The position numbers and the translations under genes were made by a program. The notes under the pieces were generated by a model. The model was not told the DNA's origin. It saw nothing but the letters and a program-made list of their open reading frames with translations, and did not search any database. This document shows, piece by piece, positions 43,401-52,013 of a stretch of 64,000 nt of DNA (the stretch's first letter is position 1; each line of letters starts with the position of its first letter). Origin of the DNA: Dermanyssus gallinae (Eukaryota > Arthropoda > Arachnida > Mesostigmata > Dermanyssidae). The stretch covers positions 25,001-89,000 of the forward strand of contig QVRM01002037.1 in the NCBI GenBank assembly GCA_003439945.1. Direction: 5' to 3'.

Positions 43401-46400
43401 CCTTGAAGAAGCAAACGAGAGTTCGCAGAACACATGGTATCCAGTAAGCAAGTCTGGGAACTAGCAGCTACGGCAAAAGGGGTGCTCCAGGAAAAATACG
43501 AAAGGCGCAACGAGAGAGACAATTCTCTAACTCCAGAGCAGCTGTAAAACAGTGCAATTTAAAGAAAACGGACTTGCAGGTGTTGGTCAAGCGCCGGTAC
43601 CTTTCGGCGATCCCAGCCAATGGACTAACAGTCAACCGTCGGGGTCGAAGTCGCAAAAATTCTTATTTTAATTTATGCACCGGCATTAGCCATACGAAAT
43701 AACTAAGCAATGATCGTCATACACGTAACTTAAAAAAAAATATGTAGCTAATCTGTTTCGGTTCTGCATTCAATTAGAGGAAATTATTTGTGAACATGTT
43801 CCTCCGCTCCTAAAATGGGTATACCAGATACTGCTACACCTATGTGCGTGTATGTATTTTTATCACAAAAACGCTTTTTGCAAAACAAAATCTAACTGCA
43901 ATTTAGTACACTTATTTAAATAAAACTATTCAACATGCACATATATGTGCATGTTGAATACTTTGTTATTTTGTGAATATGAGTTCAAAATAAGTCTAAA
44001 GGGACAATAAATCACGTTAAATACGCAAGCGCTGTAGAAACAGCTAGAGAAATCTTAGCAACAACTAGCACTGAGCAGGAGGGCATTAAGAACTACATTC
44101 ACAAAACGGCCATAGAGTGGCCACCTACCGACGTTGTGGCCCTGAAGAACCCCTAGAACGGCGAGGAAGCCAGGAACGAAGAGCGGCGTGAAGAGCGTCT
44201 GATCGATTAACACCATTTTAACAGCACGCATCTTGCTCGTCGGCGACACCATCCGATCGAGGCGGGGGTACCATATCCGCAAGCCCGGTCCGACAAACAA
44301 ACACCCGACGAAGAAGAATCTGAAAGGGTATTGCCATATTCGCCATGACGCATGACGTATGAAACACGTGAAACACGCGGCGTAGGTGCGAGTATTGCGG
44401 GGGTACGAGTGATGGGGGCGAAGGGTAGAAAGCGGCTGTCGCCGCCGCAGTAACAGCCGGCGAACAGATACGGAGTCAACCACTTTAATGCTTCCCATGC
44501 GATAGCTTTTAGAGCTGGTTCGCCTATATGCATATATATAAAGATTGAAACGCTTTATTCAAGGTAGAAAGAAGAATATACATTCGCATATATGCATGTA
44601 TGTCATGTGATCAGTATGTGATTATAATCTGCAAGTAGTGCAGGGTGTTGGCGGCCCCTAACACTCGTGAATATGCCTAGAGATCCTCCATGGGTATAGA
44701 TCGCTGATGTAGCGCTTTCGTGCGATGAACACAGGAACCATGCTGCTAGCCCGACGCGTTGTCGTTAGCCTTTCAACGAACATTTTGTTGAATAGACGCG
44801 GGTTCTTTCTCAGCTTTAGCAGCATTCTTTGATCAAGCTTCTTAATCACGTCAATTGTGTGGGGAACGTCGACATGACACCGGTCAACATGGCAGCGAAA
44901 TGCAACCCGTTTCGTGAATTTCCGTTCCACTCGTTCCAGGCAAGCTTTGTCCTTACTTAAACCCGGAAACCACGCTGGTGCTGCGTATGTCAGTAGTGGC
45001 AGTACGTATGTAGTATACAATTGGACGTACAGCTCAGGAGAGCGTACAGCAAATGATCGGAAGATCCAATTTGGGCCTTGAGAAGCCCTTGTGGCAACAT
45101 CAGTTACATGTTCTGAGTACCTTAATTTGTTGCTCGTGAGGACTCCGAGGTCTTTTACAACTTGAAGTTTGCACAATTCCTGACCCCCAATCTTATAAGG
45201 GTGTCTTGCATTTCCATGTCCAAAATGCAGGACACCACATTTATGGATGGACAGGTCTAAATCAAGGACGTCCGCCCAGTTTTTGAAAGCGTTTAACGTC
45301 GTTTGAAGACGGCATTTGTCCTCTACAGTGCGGGATCGACTGTATAGTTTCACATCATCGGCGTATACTTTGACTTCAACTCCTTTTGGAATTACATATT
45401 TAAGTGAATCGGTGTATAAAATATACATCAGTGGTCCGAGGATCGTTCCTTGCGGACAGCCGGATGACACTCGACCCATCGTATAATACTGTCCATTTAC
45501 GCGCACCCGGAAAGTTCAGTCTCTGAGAAACGCAGCGAGCCAGTTTAGTATGCGTTCTCCAATTCCGAAGTGGGGTAGAGTTTGAAGTAGTTTAGAGTGC
45601 GTGACTGTTTCGAACGCTGACTTGAAATCGAAATAGACAACGTCAAAGCAATCCGAGTCGTTGCACATTTTTGCCCAGTCAATTTGTGTTTCTAGGAGCT
45701 GCAGTGTCGTGCTTAAGCCTTTGCGATAGGCAAACTGGGCTTCCGATATAAGACCTTGGTCGTTAGCGTTTGCATATATGGCTTTCGCAATGACGCTTTC
45801 AAAAAGTTTGCTCGCTATTACCGTTAGGGAAACGGGACGCTTATTCGCAGCATCGGCCTTATTGCCTTTCTTATGTACAGGGTGGATTATAGCGGTGCTA
45901 AACAGCTCCGGCACTGTACCATCTTCCAGTGATCGACGAAAAATAAGGCTTAGAGGCACACATACTGAATAATCTAGTTTCTTGAACACGATCGCCGGAA
46001 TTTCGTCAGGGGTCGAGCTCGTTGTGTTTGCCAGCTTTCGCACGTGCTTCCGCAAATTTGTGGGGGAAACATCCACATCATTGATGATGTGAGGGGACGG
46101 TGTTACTTCTGGTATATGCGGAGCCGGCTGGCTATATATAGTATATATGTATATAAATATATATGTGTGTGTATATATATATATATATGCCGAGTGTGCA
46201 AACGTATCGTAAAGCCATCACAAGATTCGTATCTAAGTTATTTTTATTAATTAAGTTTATTTTTTTATTAATTATTTATTCATTAGGTTAATTTTATTTA
46301 AGTTGTATTTAAGTTAACAAACATGTAATTATATATGTATAGGTGTAAATACGTGTGCAACGTATCGTACGAACCTGGCCGTTCGCTCCAAGCTGAGGCG

Positions 46401-46535
46401 GTCTCTTTTTTCAACAACTTTTTGAGCAATCGCGTCGCCGCTAGACATGAGTGTTGCCGTTGTGAGAACCTGCGTGATTGTAGGGTGGCTGGTGTTGACC
46501 CGAAGGTACCACCGAACCCAAGCGAGTCGTGACAT
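40150..46535 (-). CDS. Mpv17/PMP22-family membrane protein (three exons)
   Basis: Joining 46535-46375, 44319-44129 and 40475-40150 on the minus strand gives a 225-residue protein with a single stop (TGA at 40150-40152). The introns are GT-AG and the phases agree (161 nt, then 191 nt, then 326 nt). Family landmarks in order: SHPTITQVLTTATLMSSGDA (residues about 16-35), FVGPGLRIWYPRLDR, LIDQTLFTPLFVPGFLAVLG, LMTNWMVWPATQAVNFNFVP and FRVLFASGVALFWNVYLAW. Mpv17 relatives are four-helix proteins of about 175-200 residues in the mitochondrial inner or peroxisomal membrane. Human MPV17 is needed for mitochondrial DNA maintenance. This one has an unusual Ala/Val-rich tail of about 45 residues. The paralogue is undecided. 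Both introns carry retroelements. Confidence 0.88.
40581..40602. repeat. (TA)n microsatellite in intron 2
   Basis: About 10 TA units. Confidence 0.9.
41138..41347. repeat. Diverged two-copy tandem duplication in intron 2
   Basis: GTTTAATAGTAATAATAATG...GTTCGAAAATTGAATATCC...ATTTCCAATCG (41138-41231) recurs as GTTTAATAGTGATAATAATT...GTTCGAAAAATGTATATCC...ATTTCCAATCG (41259-41347). Confidence 0.75.
41690..43660 (+). pseudogene. R1-type LINE relic in intron 2 of the Mpv17-family gene
   Basis: Plus-strand blocks: LLAYRRNRALLKQATADSK, then DDDPWG (linker), APGSDRVPLEAV-like residues, IEHPEIVADTFKILLKSGTV, PLSWKRVEVLLIAKGNGGYR, then FENAFNSLPWKTILDTL. After these come AYADDLGIVIQVKTADKLE (YADD near 42500) and LTGYGNFHLHFFRIGKATSA followed by CVFCPEAHEDTLSHRLL, the R1-type C-terminal finger. 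Frame changes and stops are frequent. It lies antisense to the host gene and adds about 2 kb to the intron. Confidence 0.8.
43927..43960. repeat. Perfect 34-bp palindrome in intron 2
   Basis: Each 17-base half (TATTCAACATGCACATA) is the exact complement of the other, with no loop. It lies about 170 bp downstream of exon 2 in the direction of transcription. Confidence 0.95.
44129..44319 (-). CDS. Mpv17-family exon 2
   Basis: The acceptor CCCTTTCAG lies just before 44319 and the donor G|GTAGGT begins at 44128. It encodes FFFVGCLFVGPGLRIWYPRL through GVLQGHNV, the second and third membrane segments of the family with the conserved WY..LD and DQ...P residues. It enters in phase 2 and leaves in phase 1. 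Confidence 0.9.
44540..46130 (-). pseudogene. CR1/Jockey-type LINE RT in intron 1, one in-frame stop
   Basis: Frames 46076-45516 and 45506-44658 are one reading frame broken only by TGA at 45516-45518, between FLRD and TFRVRVNGQYY. Blocks: TTSSTPDEIPAIVFKKLD, AIIHPVHKKGNKADAANKRP, FAYRKGLSTTLQLLETQIDW, VVYFDFKSAFETVTHSKLL, GCPQGTILGPLMYILYTDSL, VKVYADDVKLYSR, KDLGVLTSNKLRYSEHV, and a thumb and C-terminal region to ISRHIHEC. Related RTs usually have an Arg at the stop, which fits a CGA to TGA change. It is 5' truncated at the (TA)n near 46140. An AATAAA near 44553 lies close to its 3' end. Same strand as the host gene. Confidence 0.9.
46138..46215. repeat. (TA)n with attached GCCGAGTGTGCAAACGTATCG unit
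   Basis: The TA run ends in TGCCGAGTGTGCAAACGTAT. Its complement, ATACGTTTGCACACTCGGCA, is the unit found next to (TA)n at 63.41 kb and, with variation, at 62.94 and 63.01 kb. Confidence 0.75.
46375..46535 (-). CDS. Mpv17-family exon 1
   Basis: ATG at 46533-46535 opens MSRLAWVRWYLRVNTSHP, and the exon ends ...LERTA plus AG. The donor is AG|GTTCGT at 46374-46369, phase 2. The start fits the usual short N terminus of the family. The upstream frame stays open for some distance, so a slightly longer start is possible. Confidence 0.85.
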
Positions 46536-46555
46536 GCTGACTGGTAACTTTAGCC

Positions 46556-47625
46556 GAACTACGATTTCGACTCTGCGAGACCGTTCTGTGTGTTATCCTG
46601 CTTTCCTTCTTTTAGCCCGTCTCGACGATCAGCAGACGACCTGAATTAGGACAAAGAGGAGAGTTTTAAAATGTCCGAAGGTATAAACTACTATCAAATA
46701 GCCTTATTGGTTTAATTTGGCATTCTAAACTGGAGCCAGATATTTGCTCCTAAGCAATGAAGAAAAAAGTTATATATATATATATATATATATATATGAT
46801 TCATATTGCACCGAGGACATCAAACTATGATGACGGCGCTTCTCGTTATTGTAGTGGAGAATGTGAAAACCCCAAATAGAAAGCTACATCATTCCTGATG
46901 TCAGCTGCCAAAGTTCGAATCAGTTAGTCAGCCAGTAGAGTGCCAGGAGAGAATGGTGTATTACAGCATGTCGAGACCAAAACAAGCGTAGCGAGGTGTT
47001 GCGTTTTGTACATTCTAGGCATATTTTCCTGTACGAATTACCCATCGTCGTAGTTTTCAAATCGTACCAATATTGCAACGACCTAAATCAATGCATACAT
47101 ACATGGTCAACATGGAAAACTTTGGAAGTGCTCGAGACATGAACGAAGCAGCACAGAAAACAGTGTTTGTCGTCGCACACCACAATCGAAAAAAAAACAA
47201 AAAACAAAAGCCCCACTGTATGATAAGCCCGACAGTCTTATAGGCAGTATCTCCATCTACGACTAAAACTTCTAGCTAATAGTAAATCCCAACCGAGCAC
47301 AGTGGACCACAAGCTGCACAATGGATAGAACCGAACACAATGCGCGTACGTATGCGGGCTGATCACCACCATACAACGATCATATCCTCATTATATATAT
47401 ATATATATATATAAGTACAAATCCACACAAAATATCCATACGAAACGTAGTGGTCGCTTGTTTCAATGGTTCACGGAACGGTAGATGATGAATGTGCCAT
47501 GCGAGCATTTTCCGTGCTCGCCAAGCAGTATATGTAAGGGGTCGCGGATTCATGGCACAATGCAGAGTCAGTTGTTGCCCATGGTAGATTCTCGGTGAAG
47601 AAAGCACCGAGTCAAGCACCGTAGC
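46556..47625. other. Upstream of the Mpv17-family gene; no other gene recognised
   Basis: (TA)n runs lie at 46771-46797 and 47393-47413. The first few hundred bases upstream of 46535 should hold the promoter of the Mpv17-family gene on the minus strand, but I see no clear TATA or initiator. Confidence 0.4.
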
Positions 47626-48147
47626 TTACTTGCAAACCAGCTCATTCAACAACAGCAAAGTCACTATAACGATAACCGAGACGCGCACTCACGAGACGGC
47701 AGGCGGAGATTTCGGATCGCGGCACGAGACACGGTTCGAGAGCGGATGCTTTGCTGCGAGCACTCACCTGTTCGCACTCGTTAATGCGTTGGGCGCGACA
47801 GGAGAGCGCCAGGATGCTAACAGGAACAACGTGGCAGTCCAAGGCCGGAACCTGCCAAGGCAAAGCCGTGTCAAAGCGCCACTCAGAAGCGGCTCTCGGC
47901 GGGATGATTAATTTTCCTCGGTGTCCGGTAAGATCCCGAACCTCGTCTTGGACGTTGTGTTCTTGTTGTGGGCAGGCAGGCAGGCGGTGGGGGACACTCG
48001 GCAGTAGTCGGGGTAGCGTGACTCCAAGAGTGACCCCCTTTCGCTAGCCTACATAGGACAAGACAGACTCAAATATATATATATATATATACATTGTGAT
48101 AACAGACAACATGAACAAATACATTTGCCGGCGGGCTATGTCGGTCC

Positions 48148-48180
<33 letters not shown>

Positions 48181-48290
48181 CAACATGCAACAGAAGCAAA
48201 TGGCGACCCACCGAACGCTAGCTATCCGCCGCGAACAAGCGACCTAAATGAAATGAGTTCAAGACACAAGGTACAGTCATTAGATTCGTT
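47626..48290. other. No gene recognised; (TA)n runs
   Basis: A GC-rich part to 48050 has open frames on both strands without known motifs. (TA)n runs lie at 48073-48092 and 48150-48180. Confidence 0.4.
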
Positions 48291-48620
48291 TTAATATATC
48301 GTCGTCGTCGCTACCGCCACCACCGCCGCCGTTACCATCAGCACCACCACCACCACAACCACCACCACAGCCAACCAACCAGCATCACAACAGAGATATG
48401 AGCGGAGAGCAAGCCGAAATTCGTCGAGTCATGTGCGCGAGCGCAGGCTTATCTCTTTTGCTAGTGATTGCTTGCTGTCGTTTCTTTTTTTCGATCTCTT
48501 TACTTTCTTAGCTGGCAGCAGCTAGTGAAGTCGTTGTGATTATGTGACACGGCGCAATAAAACTCCGTGTGTTTTTCGTTTTCTTTTTCTTCTTCTTCTT
48601 CTTCTTCTCCGTGACTTCGA
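48291..48620 (+). other. Triplet-rich and pyrimidine-rich stretch ahead of the Asn-rich ORF
   Basis: CGT/CCA/CAC triplets at 48300-48370 and a TTC run (48584-48608) lie directly before the ATG at 48621. It could be a 5' UTR, but no splice or promoter signal confirms it. Confidence 0.25.
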
Positions 48621-49133
48621 ATGGACACGGAGAAAACTGAAAGTAGCGCAGTGACGCACGGCAGAACTCAACAAAACGCCACCACTACAGAAGAGTCACT
48701 ACTGCAACCCCATCTCTCTACCAACGACGACGACGACGACGACAAAATCAGCCACGACAACAACAACAAACACAGCAACAATAATAAGAACAACAACAAC
48801 AATAATAAGAGCAACAACAACAATAATAAGAGCAACAACAACAACAATAATAAGAACAGCAACAACAAAAATAGCAACAATAATAAGAACAACAACAACA
48901 ATAATAAGAACAACAACAACAACAACAACAGCAGTAGCAGCAACAACAACAGCTGCAGCAGCAGCAACAACAACGACAACAACAACAACAACGACAATAG
49001 AGACAATGATAATGACGAAGACGTTCGGGTAAAGCGGCTCAAACAGCTGATAACCTCCAAGCTTTTCTTCTCTACGTACTATACCGTTCCAACACTACCC
49101 AGCGCTGCTGGCTGCTTGCTGTATATAGACTGA
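48621..49133 (+). CDS. Asn-rich low-complexity ORF, hypothetical
   Basis: A 170-codon frame starts MDTEKTESSAVTHGRTQQ. It has an Asp run (about residues 37-42), then about 80 residues of mostly Asn with scattered Lys and Ser from AAC/AAT triplets, an Asp/Asn stretch and an acidic-to-basic segment DEDVRVKRLKQLITSKLF. The codons AAC and AAT alternate, which is what a compound microsatellite also gives. The non-repetitive ends are open and not obviously random, but no domain is recognisable. The opposite strand gives a poly-Leu frame. It may be a real Asn-rich protein or simply an expanded repeat. Confidence 0.3.
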   Translation: MDTEKTESSAVTHGRTQQNATTTEESLLQPHLSTNDDDDDDKISHDNNNKHSNNNKNNNNNNKSNNNNNKSNNNNNNKNSNNKNSNNNKNNNNNNKNNNNNNNSSSSNNNSCSSSNNNDNNNNNDNRDNDNDEDVRVKRLKQLITSKLFFSTYYTVPTLPSAAGCLLYID

Positions 49134-49385
49134 TTGATACTCTACGACATCAACCCCCGGCGCTCGACGCCGCGGATCTCTACACATAAACATAGACGTA
49201 AATAATGATGACGGGCTGGCTTGATGGCTGTTCTGGGCGGCTGGCTGTTCCAGGCCGGTTAACAGCGGGGCCTACCCTCGAACAGCTAACACAGTAGCGC
49301 ATGTCTGGGAAATGAGTAAGCGGGCGGGCGGGTGGGCGGCAGACCGGCTGCCGCGAGTAAGTAATGGCGTCGATGGCGGGAAAAT

Positions 49386-49412
49386 ACAACAACAACAACA
49401 ACAACAACAACA
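49386..49412. repeat. (AAC)n microsatellite
   Basis: Eight or nine AAC units. Confidence 0.9.
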
Positions 49413-49539
49413 TACTGTGTTGTATATATTGTTACACCTGGTGTTTACATCTTTTAGCTTGTTGCTTAGCTGTGCCTGCCGACACTGTAGGCAGGAAGTA
49501 AGGTAAGCGGCCACTGTAGGTGACGCTACAGCTCATGAG

Positions 49540-49602
49540 AGAGGGAGACAAACATATCGAACGAGAGAGAGAGAAAGAAGAGATAGAGAGTAATCGAGAG
49601 AC
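49540..49602. repeat. (GA)n-rich stretch
   Basis: Interrupted GA and GAGA units. Confidence 0.8.
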
Positions 49603-50235
49603 TTCATCAGAGACTTTCGAGCTTATCTTGGTGCACTACTTTTTGCTGAAGGTCCGGAGTGAAGTTTTGCAATAAAGTACGTGCAATCATTCTGCTTGAC
49701 TGTATACTTCTTTTGAGACAATCGTATGCAGATATTTAACAAGGCAACTTAAATTGCGATTTGAGACTTACTAAAATCGACCCAACGAACGCTGGCAATC
49801 CCGGTAAGCCAGGCGTATCAGACGGTCTCGACTGAAGCTCTCTTGGTCCTAGCCAAGATGCTGCTATGGTACCTCCCACGACTTCGAAGTAATGACAAAC
49901 TAATACCGAGCCTGAAGGGGTGGGGCGGAAGCCGGATTTAGTAGGTATGCGTTCCACACTAGTCACGTAGGCTGCTAATGACGCATGTGCATCATGCACT
50001 CCCGAAACCTCCCGTAGCAAAAAAAATCCGTAGTTTAGGGAGCGATCCCTTTACTTTCTTCTTTCATAAAACACCCTCGCCTAGATATAGCGATAATAGT
50101 TTTAACCGTATTTACTCTTTAAGGGTGAAAATAGGACTACTAGGATATATGTAATCAATCATTTGTGGTCGGAACATAACATTTGGGTCCCTGCAAACGT
50201 GTGCACCGTTACGGGGGGTTCAGTGTAGGGACCAG
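49603..50235. other. No gene recognised
   Basis: A 94-codon minus-strand frame (49736-50020) has no motif I can place. It lies just 3' of the next LINE and may be its 3' UTR or another repeat. Confidence 0.35.
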
Positions 50236-51905
50236 CTATTTCTGGAGAGTGCCCACAACCGAGGCCGCATTGCCCCGTTGCAGATCCAGCGACAGGCGTT
50301 GCCTGAAGAAATCACCTGTTTGTCTCCGCTAGCTAGAATCAGCCGTTTCCCGACTTTTTTTTGTAGCAAACTGCGAGTGGACGGATCGAGCCCGTCAAGG
50401 GTCTCGAAGGCAAGGGGGTAAAATCTGTACGGGTACCCTTTCTAGCCTTGCCTGGCTCGGCGAGAGCCGACGCATGACTAGCCCGGGCCGCGCCAGCACT
50501 GACCATTGAAGGGGCTGTTGAGTCAGTAACTATCGCGTCCCAATCCAGCATGCATCCGCGCTCGAACGGAGTTCAGGTTAGCCCCTCAGGTCTCTTGCCG
50601 CCCTCCCTGTCTAGTCCAACGAGTTCAAGGACGCATGGCAGACCACTGGATCGTAAAGCTCGGCTGAAGGTTTCATTCAGGGCTTGGTGTCTTGTTCGCC
50701 TACCTGCGCTGACGATACAGGACAGCCCGTGGCGTCCGTCTGGCCGGACGACGTCTCCGCATACGCAGGTATAAGTGTATACAAGGTCTGTTCCCAAACG
50801 AAGTCCGACGGCAATCCTTACCGACACGTCATCTAACAGGGTCCCGATCCGGGCACAGGGAATGGCGTGTAGCCATGCGCCCGCCCCCTTGGAGGAGACG
50901 GCGCGCAGCCTGGCCTTGTCTGCGTCCGTCGTGCCTCCCGCAATGAGGTTTTCGACCCTTTGCTCATATAAAGACCCGTGGATAGACTGAGGTTCAGCAA
51001 CGCCTCTACTGTAACCAGCATGCTGTCGTTGAGTCGTTCAAGAAGTTCTGAAGCCAGTGAACAATCTGCAGCTCGAAACAAGTGGTTGAAACGTAGGGCC
51101 GAAAATGAGGATCTCAGAAGAAAGATGCCTTGATGAGAACCCACCAAGTGAATGCGTGACATCACATCTTCTAGCTTGGCCAGCCACCATCGGCGCAGCC
51201 GGAACACCTTGCGGGAATAGGGGTACGCCCAGCAACTCTAAATCCGTGCCGACAGTCTTGCACCCTGGGAGAACCTCCAGCACTTTAGTGTCCGCAGCAC
51301 TTCCTACAGCATGGACCTCACACTTCGCAGGGTTTAGAGCCAGGCCGCTCCGTTCAACGAACTCGATGATTCTGTGGATGTTCTTCAGAACTGCATCGGG
51401 GGCGCCACCCAGTACACCGTCGTCCAAGTACCATACGTTTAGCGGGCACTCGAGAGAGTCAACTAACTCTTTGACTGCCAGGCAGAACAGCGGCTGGACC
51501 CAGCGGGTCGCCTTGCTGTACCCCAGTCTGCGACATTATGACATCATGCGGCAGAAGAAGGCAGGATGGCTCCTGATAAGCAAGTTCCACCTGGTGGAAC
51601 ATACTCGGGGCCCAAGCTTTCACCGCACTCAACAAATGGTCCCATCGAATACTCTTTTCAAGGCTGACTCTCAGCCAAGATTTAACGTCCATGGGACTGC
51701 TTTGCGCATTGCTTCACAGACGGACCCCCATAAATACAAATGTGCAACGGTGGGGCTCGAACTTGCGCATTGCGGGGCGCAGACGCATGCCACCACACCA
51801 CCGGGCTCGACCCCTTCGAATACTGTTGAAGGCGTTCCTGAAGTCAAGCTTGACCACAAGGGTAGCTTCAGAGCGTGACTCCAAAAAAGACCGAGTCGGA
51901 TGCAC
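50236..51905 (-). pseudogene. Restriction-like-endonuclease-type LINE: RT, CCHC finger, nuclease
   Basis: Minus-strand order: [19 protein letters not shown] (block A) [SINE inserted here], DHLLSAVKAWAPSMFHQVEL, SQTGVQQGDPLGPA (block B), YLDDGVLGGAPDAVLKN-type YxDD near 51.42 kb, ERSGLALNPAKCEVHAVG, LEDVMSRIHLVGSHQGIFLL, VRIAVGLRLGTDLVYTY, CVCG...HGLSC (CCHC), RRTRHQALNETFSRALRSS, GKRPEGLT, WDAIVTDSTAPS, and the tail RQRLSLDLQRGNAASVVGTL with a stop at 50236. A CCHC finger followed by R/KPD-like and D/E motifs after the RT is the layout of restriction-like-endonuclease LINEs (R2, NeSL, Hero types). Here PD is PE. Several frameshifts. 5' truncated at (TA)n. Confidence 0.75.
51654..51815 (-). 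repeat. tRNA-derived SINE nested in a LINE, 9-bp TSD
   Basis: It is bounded by TCGAATACT at 51645-51653 and 51816-51824. Removing it rejoins the LINE block A (NAFNSIRR) to DHLLSAV. The SINE has the usual blocks, a 3' hairpin GGCTGACTCTCAGCC (51662-51676 on plus) and only 8 nt beyond it, so its tail is shorter than in other copies. Confidence 0.9.
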
Positions 51906-51916
51906 TGCGGCCTCGC

Positions 51917-52010
<94 letters not shown>
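51917..52010. repeat. (TA)n microsatellite
   Basis: More than 45 TA units with one G interruption, between a 5'-truncated LINE and the 3' end of a family A copy. Confidence 0.95.

Positions 52011-52012
<2 letters not shown>

Positions 52013-52013
<1 letters not shown>

Noticed and set aside
48668..49060. Poly-Leu frame on the minus strand
   Set aside because: Mirror of the Asn-coding repeat.
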